Origin: an uncultured Peptococcaceae bacterium
GTDB lineage: Bacteria; Bacillota; Desulfitobacteriia; Desulfitobacteriales; Syntrophobotulaceae
NCBI GenBank assembly: GCA_937892995.1
Contig: CALBJS010000175.1
Coordinates: forward strand, 1-10,204
Length of the DNA: 10,204 nucleotides
Reading direction: 5' to 3'
The notes under the pieces were generated by a model. It was not told the DNA's origin and searched no databases. It worked only from the letters and a program-made list of their open reading frames with translations. Both the position numbers and the translations under genes were made by a program. Of the stretch, positions 1 through 7,161 are shown piece after piece (the first letter of the stretch is position 1; the number at the start of each line of letters is the position of its first letter).

Positions 1-28
1 GGAGTTCAGACGTGTGCTCTTCCGATCT
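1..28. other. Illumina TruSeq adapter remnant (not biological)
   Basis: The first 28 bases match the 3' part of the Illumina multiplexing read-2 primer/adapter, ending in the characteristic CTCTTCCGATCT. Genomic sequence begins at about base 29. The adapter happens to contain an in-frame ATG at position 14, which would add eight false residues (MLFRSGGN) to the N-terminus of the SleB protein, so that start must not be used. The match is from memory of the adapter sequence and I consider it essentially certain. Confidence 0.97.
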
Positions 29-37
29 GGTGGAAAT

Positions 38-748
38 ATGAATCCTGACTGGACAGATAGGAATCAAAGTAAAATTATTTTTCGAATTTTAGCGGTGAGC
101 TTGGCTCTATGTCTCGTTCTTTCAGTGGCAAGCCAAGCGGCATTGGGAGATCGTACCTTATCCCAGGGTTCTAAAGGAGCGGAGGTTAAGGATCTCCAGA
201 AAAAGCTTACCCAACTGGGATATCAATTAGGCAAGATTGATGGTATTTACGGCAAATCAACAGCTGCGGCCGTTACTAGATTCCAAAAAAACAGAGGGTT
301 CAAGGCTGATGGGGTAGCGGGGGAGAAAACCATTAAGGAATTAAAAAGATTGACAGGGGAGAGCACTACTTCCTCAGGCAAAAAGGTAGGAACAAAAAAC
401 TCGGATGTGCAGCTTTTAGCCCGTTGTATCCATTCTGAAGGCCGAGGTGAGCCCTATATTGGCCAGGTTGCCATAGGGGCTTGTGTAATGAACAGAATCA
501 AGAGTTCTTCTTTTCCGAATACCGTCGCAGGGGTAGTCTATCAACCACAGGCCTTCTCGGCGGTAGATGATGGCCAGATTAATCTCCAACCGGATGAGAC
601 CGCAGTCAAAGCTGCCAGAGAAGCGATGAACGGCTCAGACCCCACAGGGGGAGCAATATATTACTTCAACCCGGCTAAGACTAAGAACAAATTCATCTGG
701 TCAAGGCCCCAGATTAAAAAAATCGGTAAACATATCTTTACACGCTAG
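38..748 (+). CDS. sleB: Spore cortex-lytic enzyme SleB (germination lytic transglycosylase)
   Basis: 236 residues from the ATG at 38. Residues about 13-35 form a hydrophobic export signal ending near SQA-A. Residues about 42-102 are a PG_binding_1 domain (SxGxxGxxVxxLQxxL, then DGxYGxxTxxAVxxFQ). Residues about 123-234 are the SleB/CwlJ hydrolase_2 domain, with the HSEGRGEP motif; the Glu at about residue 134 is the expected catalytic acid. SleB is a lytic transglycosylase that cleaves muramic-delta-lactam-containing spore cortex during germination, and is made in the forespore. Its usual partner, ypeB, follows directly. The ATG at 14 lies in adapter sequence, so 38 is preferred; a partial GGTGG site at 29-33 sits close to it. 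The promoter (sigma-G in Bacillus) lies beyond the contig edge and cannot be seen. Family assignment is firm; the exact start is likely. Confidence 0.93.
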   Translation: MNPDWTDRNQSKIIFRILAVSLALCLVLSVASQAALGDRTLSQGSKGAEVKDLQKKLTQLGYQLGKIDGIYGKSTAAAVTRFQKNRGFKADGVAGEKTIKELKRLTGESTTSSGKKVGTKNSDVQLLARCIHSEGRGEPYIGQVAIGACVMNRIKSSSFPNTVAGVVYQPQAFSAVDDGQINLQPDETAVKAAREAMNGSDPTGGAIYYFNPAKTKNKFIWSRPQIKKIGKHIFTR

Positions 749-753
749 GTGGG
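747..753 (+). promoter_or_regulatory. Ribosome binding site deciding the ypeB start
   Basis: AGGTGGG overlaps the last two bases of the sleB stop codon. It abuts the ATG at 754, leaving no spacer, but stands 6-7 bases before the ATG at 760. This favours 760 as the ypeB start and implies translation coupled to sleB. Confidence 0.6.
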
Positions 754-759
754 ATGAAG

Positions 760-2181
760 ATGAATGATGAAACCCGAAAAAAACTCCTTTCTTTGCTTTC
801 TCTAACCCTGGCTATCGCTTTTGCTTTTTCTCTAGGGTGGGGAATCTATGAATCCCGGATGCTTAAAGATTATAAGAACAAGACAGAGAATCAGTATAAG
901 CAGTCTTTAAATGATTTAACCACGACTTTAAACGAATTAGAAACAAGCATGTCTAAGGTTAAAGTCGCTAATAGTCCTTCTCAGAAAGTGTTGTATCTGG
1001 GTGAAACTTGGAAAGGAAGTGAAGATGCGGTCAGTAAACTTGGTCAATTGCCGGCTGATGAAGTAGGTATTAGCTATGTGGATACCTTGGTCAATCAGGT
1101 GGGTGACTTTAGCAAAGCTATGACCAAAAAAGTAGCCTCGGCGGAAAACATGAGTCCCAAAGAACTGGACATGTTTAACGACATGCATGAGAGAGTAATA
1201 GAAGTAAATAGGAATGTCCAACAAATTTCTAATCAATTTTATACTGAGAATCTTGCTTGGGTAGATAAATCTCCCGGATTTCTCAAGAGAATGGGAATAG
1301 GGAAAAGTGTTCAAACGGCTGCTCAAGGAGAAGAAAGCGGAACTGATAAAAATCAAGGTGGCAAGGAGGCTCAAGAACAGTCACCGACATCTGTCAGAGG
1401 AGGTTTAAAACAACTGGATGCCAGTTTGCAAAAATACCCGCCATTTAGTTATCAGGGTGAATTAGACAAACACTATGTGGAGAAACCTCTGGGGTTGCCT
1501 TCTGGCGAGATCAACGAGAATAAAGCGGTAGCTGTGGCCAAAGATTTTCTGAAGAAGATAGGCTATGAAGGTGCCCTTCCGCAAGTTACGGGTCTTTCTC
1601 AAAGTCCTCTAGGAGGATTTGATTTAGCTTATAAGGATTCTTATCTCGAAATAAGCAAAAAAGGTGGAGTAGTTACCTTCTTCCGTGATCAACGAGAAAT
1701 CAATGATCGTCAAATTGACATCAAGAAAGCGGTAGATAAAGCATATTCGACCTTAACTAAATTAGGTTTTAATCTAGTTGTCACCTCGACCCAAGATCTA
1801 GGCTCCTATCTCCAGGTTGATGCAGTTGCCCAAGAAGATGGGGTAAGGCTTTATCCTGATAAAATAAGATTGACTATAGCTCTGGATAATGGAAATCTAA
1901 TTGGTTTCGATGCTAATCCTTACTATGCTTATCATCATGACCGTAAGCTTAATAAAATACTTACTCTAGAGCAAGCTAAAGCCAAGTTAAACGGTAACTT
2001 TAAAATTCTGGAGGACAGATTGGTCTTAATCTCTAAACTAGGGACCGATGAGGCTTTCTGCTATGAGTTCAGGGGAACGGCCTTGGGGGAAGAATACTTG
2101 GTATATATCAATGCTCTAGATGGTTCAGAGGAAAAGATTAGCAGGGTAGTCGATACTCCGCGGGGGAAACTTATTCAATAA
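760..2181 (+). CDS. ypeB: Spore germination protein YpeB (SleB partner, PepSY domains)
   Basis: 473 residues from the ATG at 760, close to the roughly 450 of Bacillus YpeB. A single N-terminal membrane segment (about residues 7-28) is followed by a long helical YpeB N-domain (about 35-180), a low-complexity linker rich in Gly, Glu, Gln and Lys (about 188-215), and a C-terminal region (about 250-470) with three PepSY-like repeats, each starting with an amphipathic helix (near residues 253, 321 and 402). In Bacillus, YpeB is co-expressed with SleB in the forespore; each is needed for the other's stability and localisation in the dormant spore. The 11-base gap after sleB indicates one operon. 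An alternative ATG at 754 adds two residues but has no room for a ribosome binding site. Family assignment rests on sequence character plus the diagnostic sleB neighbour. Confidence 0.92.
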   Translation: MNDETRKKLLSLLSLTLAIAFAFSLGWGIYESRMLKDYKNKTENQYKQSLNDLTTTLNELETSMSKVKVANSPSQKVLYLGETWKGSEDAVSKLGQLPADEVGISYVDTLVNQVGDFSKAMTKKVASAENMSPKELDMFNDMHERVIEVNRNVQQISNQFYTENLAWVDKSPGFLKRMGIGKSVQTAAQGEESGTDKNQGGKEAQEQSPTSVRGGLKQLDASLQKYPPFSYQGELDKHYVEKPLGLPSGEINENKAVAVAKDFLKKIGYEGALPQVTGLSQSPLGGFDLAYKDSYLEISKKGGVVTFFRDQREINDRQIDIKKAVDKAYSTLTKLGFNLVVTSTQDLGSYLQVDAVAQEDGVRLYPDKIRLTIALDNGNLIGFDANPYYAYHHDRKLNKILTLEQAKAKLNGNFKILEDRLVLISKLGTDEAFCYEFRGTALGEEYLVYINALDGSEEKISRVVDTPRGKLIQ

Positions 2182-2247
2182 TAAACTAAATAAAAAGCAA
2201 ATCGAGACTTGAAATAATGTTCCAAGCACCGTAAAATAGATAGATGA

Positions 2248-2294
2248 AAATAAGCTGAGCAGGGAAAAAGTTTTTTTCTCTGCTTAACTTATTT
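2248..2294 (+). repeat. Long imperfect inverted repeat (candidate terminator of sleB-ypeB)
   Basis: Bases 2248-2269 pair with 2273-2294 around a 3-base GTT loop. Of 22 positions, 19 are Watson-Crick pairs, two are G-U and one is a C-A mismatch at 2255/2287. The apical part is A5/U5, the middle is GC-containing (AGCAGGG / CTCTGCT), and the base is AT-rich. It sits 66 bases after the ypeB stop and about 135 bases before argS. It could terminate the germination operon, but no clean U-tract follows, so it may instead be an RNA structure of the argS leader. The rest of 2182-2428 is AT-rich, with no gene and no T-box signature (no AGGGTGG...ACCGCG). Confidence 0.5.
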
Positions 2295-2428
2295 AACAGA
2301 ATGATGAATTGCCTGTGTTTTTGGCAAAGATAGATTTGTGGTAAAGATGTATGCTGGTATTTTAAGTCAAGATGTATTAAAATTAAACATTGGTAAAATG
2401 TATCTGTCTCACCGAAGGAGGAGCCTAG

Positions 2429-4126
2429 ATGAGTACCTACATTTACGAAAGGATCAAGGAGAATATTTACAGAGAACTTAAGTGTGCAGTGGCTAAAGCT
2501 AGGGCTAAGAAGGAATTGAATCTCGAATCCGAGCAACTTCCTGCGTTCGTACTCGAAGAGCCGCGAGAACGCCAGCATGGTGATCTAGCGACAAACCTAG
2601 CCATGCTTTTGACTAAGCAAGCTAAACGTGCTCCTCGGGATATTGCGAAGATAATCTTAGCTAATCTTGATATGGAAAAAACTCGGATCACTTCCTACGC
2701 AATAGCCGGGCCCGGCTTTATCAATTTCCGCCTTGATTCCAGTTGGCTTCAAGATGTTGTTCCGGAAGTCTTAGCCAAGGGCAAAAAGTATGGATCTCTC
2801 AATCTCGGTCGGGGAGAAAAGGTCCAAGTCGAGTTTGTAAGTGCTAATCCCACAGGTCTTTTACATATGGGCAATGCTAGAGGAGCGGCCCTAGGGGATA
2901 GCTTAGCGGCCCTGCTGGCTATGGCGGGTTATGAAGTCGAGAGAGAATTTTATATTAATGATGCGGGCAATCAGATTTATAATTTTGCACTTTCCCTGGA
3001 GGCTCGCTATCTTCAACAACTAGGTCATGATGTGCCCTTCCCGGAAACGGGGTATCATGGTCAGGATTTAATCGATACGGTGAAGAGGGTTATTGAACAA
3101 GAGGGAGACAAATATGTTCTGATGGAAGAAGAACTCCGTCGGAAATTATTAGTTCGCTATGCTCTGCAGGAGAAGATTACCATCATTAAGGAGACGCTGG
3201 AGGATTTTGGTGTTTCTTACGATGTATGGTTTAGTGAGCAATCTCTACATGAATCAGGATATATTCAAGATACTCTGCGGAAATTGGAAAACCAAGGCTA
3301 TATCTATGGAAAAGAAGGAGCTTTATGGTTTAAATCTACCCTTTTCGGTGATGAGAAAGATGAGGTACTTAAGCGTAGTAATGGAGTGCCAACCTATTTT
3401 GCTGCCGATATCGCTTATCATCGTAATAAATATGAGCGGGGATTTAAGAGGGTTATTAATATCTGGGGTGCGGATCATCATGGACATGTAGCTAGGATGA
3501 AGGGAGCGATGCAAGCTCTGCGGTATGATCCGGCCTCTTTGCAAATAATCCTGATGCAGTTGGTAAGGCTTATTCAGGATGGGGAAATCGTCAAAATGTC
3601 CAAACGCTCCGGGCAGTACATCACCTTAAGAGAACTCATGGATGAAGTAGGCAAAGATGCTGCCAGATTTTTCTTTATTCTACGTGATCCTGATTCCACG
3701 GTAGAATTTGATCTGGATCTGGCCAAGTCCCAATCAGCAGATAATCCGGTTTATTATGTGCAATATGCTCATGCCCGGCTTTGTAGTATCCTTAGGCAAG
3801 CCGAGGAACAGGGTTATGATCCGAATCTAACTCCTACTAAACAGCAGCTCACCCTCTTAAGTGCCCAGGAAGAAAAAGATCTTCTGAAAAAACTAGCTGA
3901 TTTGCCTGGGGAGATAGCCTTAGCAGCTAATTTAACTGAACCACATCGTCTGGCAAGGTATGTTTTGGATTTAGCTTCTTTATTTCACACCTTCTATAAT
4001 AGTCAAAGAGTATTAGTGGATGATGAAGGTCTGCGGACAGCACGCCTCGCACTAATTAGAGCAACCAAACAGGTAATAGCCAATGTATTAATGATTCTTG
4101 GTGTTTCAGCTCCGGAAAGAATGTAA
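2429..4126 (+). CDS. argS: Arginine--tRNA ligase
   Basis: 565 residues, close to the usual 550-580. This class I synthetase charges tRNA-Arg with L-arginine using ATP in the cytoplasm. An N-terminal additional (Add-1) domain occupies about residues 1-115. The Rossmann catalytic core follows, with the HIGH-type signature SANPTGLLHMGN (HMGN at 146-149) and the KMSK loop KMSKRSG at 389-392. The C-terminal DALR anticodon-binding domain begins near the NPVYYVQYAHAR motif (about 433) and runs to the end. The start is well set: AAGGAGG at 2415-2421, seven bases before the ATG. There is no T-box in front, so control by uncharged tRNA-Arg through that mechanism is not supported. pyrG follows after 73 bases with no terminator between them, so the two may be co-transcribed. 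No anomalies seen. Confidence 0.97.
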   Translation: MSTYIYERIKENIYRELKCAVAKARAKKELNLESEQLPAFVLEEPRERQHGDLATNLAMLLTKQAKRAPRDIAKIILANLDMEKTRITSYAIAGPGFINFRLDSSWLQDVVPEVLAKGKKYGSLNLGRGEKVQVEFVSANPTGLLHMGNARGAALGDSLAALLAMAGYEVEREFYINDAGNQIYNFALSLEARYLQQLGHDVPFPETGYHGQDLIDTVKRVIEQEGDKYVLMEEELRRKLLVRYALQEKITIIKETLEDFGVSYDVWFSEQSLHESGYIQDTLRKLENQGYIYGKEGALWFKSTLFGDEKDEVLKRSNGVPTYFAADIAYHRNKYERGFKRVINIWGADHHGHVARMKGAMQALRYDPASLQIILMQLVRLIQDGEIVKMSKRSGQYITLRELMDEVGKDAARFFFILRDPDSTVEFDLDLAKSQSADNPVYYVQYAHARLCSILRQAEEQGYDPNLTPTKQQLTLLSAQEEKDLLKKLADLPGEIALAANLTEPHRLARYVLDLASLFHTFYNSQRVLVDDEGLRTARLALIRATKQVIANVLMILGVSAPERM

Positions 4127-4199
4127 TATTATTTTTGGCAAATAAAATGAATAGATTTGGAATGAAAAATAGCGAGATATTAGGAAAGGGTAGAGAAGG

Positions 4200-5813
4200 A
4201 TGACCAAATTCGTTTTTGTAACCGGAGGAGTGGTTAGTTCCTTAGGTAAAGGAATTACTGCAGCCTCCTTAGGTTGTTTGCTTAAGAACAGGGGACTAAA
4301 AGTAGCGATTCAAAAATTTGATCCTTATATTAATGTCGATCCCGGCACCATGAGTCCTTATCAACATGGCGAAGTATTTGTAACTGACGATGGAGCAGAG
4401 ACTGACTTGGATATTGGTCACTACGAAAGGTTTATTGATGTCCCTCTTTCCAGAAATAGTAACGTTACAGCCGGCAAGATCTACTGGTCGGTAATAAATA
4501 AAGAACGAAAAGGGGAATATCTGGGAGGAACCGTTCAAGTTATCCCCCATGTCACTAATGAGATTAAGGAACGAATTTATGCGGTAGCCAGAGAAAGCAA
4601 GCCCGATGTGGTAATAACTGAAATCGGCGGTACTGTCGGGGATATGGAATCTCTGCCTTTCCTTGAAGCTATCCGTCAAGTACGTGGCGATAGAGGAAGG
4701 AAAAATGTCTGTTATATTCATGTCACCCTTCTCCCCTATTTATCTGCGTCAGGTGAAGTCAAGACCAAACCGACTCAACACTCGGTTAAGGAGTTGAGAG
4801 GAATTGGCATTCAGCCCAATCTCTTAGTCTGTCGGTCAGATCAAGAGATTAGCGATGATCTGAAGGAGAAACTCGCTCTTCTTTGTGATTTAGATCAAGA
4901 GGCGATCATTACAGCGACTACAGCTTCATCTATTTACGAAGTCCCTCTTCTTATCGCGAAGGAGGGAATGGATGATATCGTTTTGCGTTGTTTAGGTATG
5001 GAGGCTCCTCCAGCAGATATGGAAGCTTGGGAGAAGATGGTTAAAAGGATCAAAGCTCCTTGTAAACAAACTGAAATAGCTATCGTGGGAAAATATGTGG
5101 CTCTACCTGATGCTTACCTGAGTGTGGCGGAAGCTTTACGGCATGCCGGAACTGAACAGGGGACAGGCATCAAGATTCGTTGGATAAATGCTGAAGAATT
5201 GGAAGACCCCACTGTTTCCTTAGAACGAGTATTTAGCGGAGTGCAAGGTATTTTAGTACCTGGAGGATTTGGGAACAGGGGTATCGAAGGTAAGATTAAT
5301 GCTATCCGGTATGCCAGAGAGAAAAAGATACCATATTTAGGGATCTGCCTGGGAATGCAATGTGCCCTAGTGGAATTCGCCCGCAATGTCTGCGGGCTAA
5401 AAGGAGCCAATAGTACGGAATTTGATCCCAATACGGAATATCCCGTTATTGATCTTTTGCCGGGACAAAAAAAGGTTGAAAACCTGGGGGGTACTATGTG
5501 TTTGGGCCTTTCTTCAGTTAAGCTATCCCCGGGAAGTGCGGTTCATGCAGCTTATCTTAACGAGGAGATTTTTGAAAGACATCGTCATCGTTTCGAGTTC
5601 AATTATGAGTATAAAGAGCTTTGTGAGAAGCAAGGTTTAGTATTTTCCGGTATCTCTTCTAATAACAAGTTGGTGGAAGTAATCGAATATCCTGACCACC
5701 CCTGGTTTGTTGCGTCCCAATTTCATCCTGAATTCAAATCACGACCCAATAGACCCCATCCCCTGTTTAAACAGTTTATTAGAGCAGCTTTAAAAGTAAA
5801 AGAAGTGGAGTAA
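4200..5813 (+). CDS. pyrG: CTP synthase (glutamine-hydrolysing)
   Basis: 537 residues, full family length. It converts UTP to CTP using ATP and glutamine-derived ammonia, the last step of pyrimidine nucleotide synthesis, in the cytoplasm. The N-terminal synthetase domain (about 1-265) opens with the P-loop signature FVTGGVVSSLGKGI and carries the conserved KxDPYxNxDPGTMSP and HGEVFVTDDGAETDLDxGHYERF segments. The C-terminal class I glutamine amidotransferase domain (about 285-530) has PGGFGxRG, the nucleophile Cys383 in GICLGMQ, and the His509-Pro-Glu511 part of the triad in FHPEFKSRP. The start is the ATG at 4200, with AGGAAAGGG at 4182-4190 upstream. The short 73-base leader shows no hairpin or terminator, so the reiterative-transcription attenuator known for Bacillus pyrG is not evident. 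In Bacillus, pyrG is followed by spo0F and fba; here femX-like and alr genes are inserted. Confidence 0.98.
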   Translation: MTKFVFVTGGVVSSLGKGITAASLGCLLKNRGLKVAIQKFDPYINVDPGTMSPYQHGEVFVTDDGAETDLDIGHYERFIDVPLSRNSNVTAGKIYWSVINKERKGEYLGGTVQVIPHVTNEIKERIYAVARESKPDVVITEIGGTVGDMESLPFLEAIRQVRGDRGRKNVCYIHVTLLPYLSASGEVKTKPTQHSVKELRGIGIQPNLLVCRSDQEISDDLKEKLALLCDLDQEAIITATTASSIYEVPLLIAKEGMDDIVLRCLGMEAPPADMEAWEKMVKRIKAPCKQTEIAIVGKYVALPDAYLSVAEALRHAGTEQGTGIKIRWINAEELEDPTVSLERVFSGVQGILVPGGFGNRGIEGKINAIRYAREKKIPYLGICLGMQCALVEFARNVCGLKGANSTEFDPNTEYPVIDLLPGQKKVENLGGTMCLGLSSVKLSPGSAVHAAYLNEEIFERHRHRFEFNYEYKELCEKQGLVFSGISSNNKLVEVIEYPDHPWFVASQFHPEFKSRPNRPHPLFKQFIRAALKVKEVE

Positions 5814-5997
5814 GATTATTATAGTATTTGCTTTTCGACTTAGGCAACTGTTCTATTCTTAGCTGGGCCAATTCGCCGGTTCTCTTATTAGGGATTGGCA
5901 GATTGGCATTTTTATTAGGAGAGATTGGACAAGCAAGTTTTCGAAACAGTATTGACCTGGAAGCAGATGGCAATAATGTTTTTAGGAGGTAAGATTT

Positions 5998-7074
5998 ATG
6001 CTATATACTGCCAGATGGTTGGAACAAGAGGATAAAAAACTATTCAATACCTTTATTAATAGCCATCCTAAAGGACATGCCATGCAGCTTTGGGAATGGG
6101 GAGAGCTAAAAAGTCGGACAGGCTGGAAGCCTTGGAGATTGATTCTAGAAGAAAAGGGAGAAATAGTAGCGGGGGCTACTATCCTGGAGAGAAAATTACC
6201 GCTAATTGGAGTTCCGATCTTCTATTGTCCCCGAGGACCTGTAGTGGATATGGCCGATAGTGAAAAGCTTAAGGCTGTTTTCCAGGCTATTGGAGAACTA
6301 GCTAAGAAACAGAAGGCTATTTTGTTAAAGATTGATCCGGATATTCCTAAAGTGAATGAAAACTTAAAAAGTTTTCTACGGTCCACAGGTTTTAAGCAGG
6401 TAGATATAGGGAAGAACTTTGAAGGTGTTCAACCCAAATTTGTCTTTCGTTTGGATATTTCGTTTGACGAAGAATCTTTACTAGCTAATATGCACCAGAA
6501 AACTCGCTATAATATCCGCCTAGCTAGGAGAAAAGGTGTGCTTATCCGGAACGGAACTAAAGAAGATTTACCGGAATTTTATAGGGTTCTTAAGGAAACC
6601 ACTGAAAGAGATAATTTTCTAGTCAGGTCTTATTCTTATTTCGAAGATATGTATGATATCCTTGTACCGGCTGGTTTTGCGAAGCTTTTTATCGGAGAAT
6701 ATGAGGGAAAGATCATAGCCGGGACACTTGCCTTTCTTACGGGAGAGAAGGCCTGGTACATTTATGGTGCTTCTTCTAACTTTCACCGCAATGTCATGCC
6801 TAACTACCTTATTCAGTGGGAGATGATCCGCTGGGCTAAAGCCCAGGGTTGTACTTTGTATGATTTTAGGGGAGTTTCCGGAGACTTAAGTGAAAATAAT
6901 CCCCTTTATGGGCTTTATAGGTTCAAAAAAGGCTTTAATGGAGAATTTACCGAGTTTCTTGGAGAATGGGATTATGTCTACAGACCTTTTATGTATACGT
7001 TTTGGAAAACAGCTGAAAGGATCTATTCAGGTAAATTAAAAAGTATTTTGGCCCGTTTACTAAGGAGAACTTAA
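5998..7074 (+). CDS. FemABX-family peptidoglycan-bridge aminoacyltransferase (FemX-like)
   Basis: 358 residues, near the size of short FemX enzymes such as Weissella FemX. The family transfers an amino acid (Gly, L-Ala or L-Ser) from aminoacyl-tRNA to the side-chain amine of the stem-peptide diamino acid on lipid II or the UDP-MurNAc-pentapeptide, on the cytoplasmic side. Two tandem GNAT-like folds are visible. The first is about 1-155 (HAMQLWEWGELKSRTGWKP, then GVPIFYCPRGPVVD). The second is about 160-330, with the family motif KTRYNIRLARRKGV (168-181), the G-x-LAF beta-strand near 241, and LYDFRGV (287-293). No signal peptide is present and the long coiled-coil arm of FemA is absent. AGGAGGT at 5984-5990 lies seven bases before the ATG. 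An alanine racemase gene follows 87 bases downstream, which supports a cell-wall role. Which amino acid is added cannot be read from the sequence. Confidence 0.9.
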   Translation: MLYTARWLEQEDKKLFNTFINSHPKGHAMQLWEWGELKSRTGWKPWRLILEEKGEIVAGATILERKLPLIGVPIFYCPRGPVVDMADSEKLKAVFQAIGELAKKQKAILLKIDPDIPKVNENLKSFLRSTGFKQVDIGKNFEGVQPKFVFRLDISFDEESLLANMHQKTRYNIRLARRKGVLIRNGTKEDLPEFYRVLKETTERDNFLVRSYSYFEDMYDILVPAGFAKLFIGEYEGKIIAGTLAFLTGEKAWYIYGASSNFHRNVMPNYLIQWEMIRWAKAQGCTLYDFRGVSGDLSENNPLYGLYRFKKGFNGEFTEFLGEWDYVYRPFMYTFWKTAERIYSGKLKSILARLLRRT

Positions 7075-7161
7075 AAAAGAACCCCCTGATTCTTTCTATT
7101 GCACTTAAAATGAATTAGGCTCTGTAACAGCGTAATCATTTTTCATTTTGGAAAGGAATTA

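Noticed and set aside
2182..2428. T-box leader for argS
   Set aside because: I searched by eye for the conserved AGGGTGG-type T-box core and a terminator/antiterminator pair and found neither.
2186..2578. 130-codon minus-strand frame across the ypeB-argS gap
   Set aside because: It begins inside argS on the opposite strand, has no ribosome binding site, and its composition is that of random AT-rich translation.
5885..5928. Imperfect direct repeat TTATTAGG...GATTGG in the gap before the FemX-like gene
   Set aside because: Only two short copies that differ by insertions, in AT-rich DNA; no array and no matching site elsewhere in the window.
5779..5973. 64-codon minus-strand frame at the end of pyrG
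   Set aside because: It runs antisense into the pyrG 3' end, has a low-complexity product, and shows no initiation signal or recognisable motif.
5828..5992. 54-codon reading frame from a TTG in the pyrG to femX-like gap, with a hydrophobic middle (VLLLGIGRLAFLLGEIG)
   Set aside because: No ribosome binding site precedes the TTG, the stop codon overlaps the ribosome binding site of the next gene, and the product resembles nothing I recognise. It could be a relic, but there is no positive support for a gene.
7071..7094. Possible terminator after the FemX-like gene (AAAGAA / TTCTTT)
   Set aside because: Only a six-pair, almost GC-free stem with an 8-base loop and no good T-run; too weak to call.
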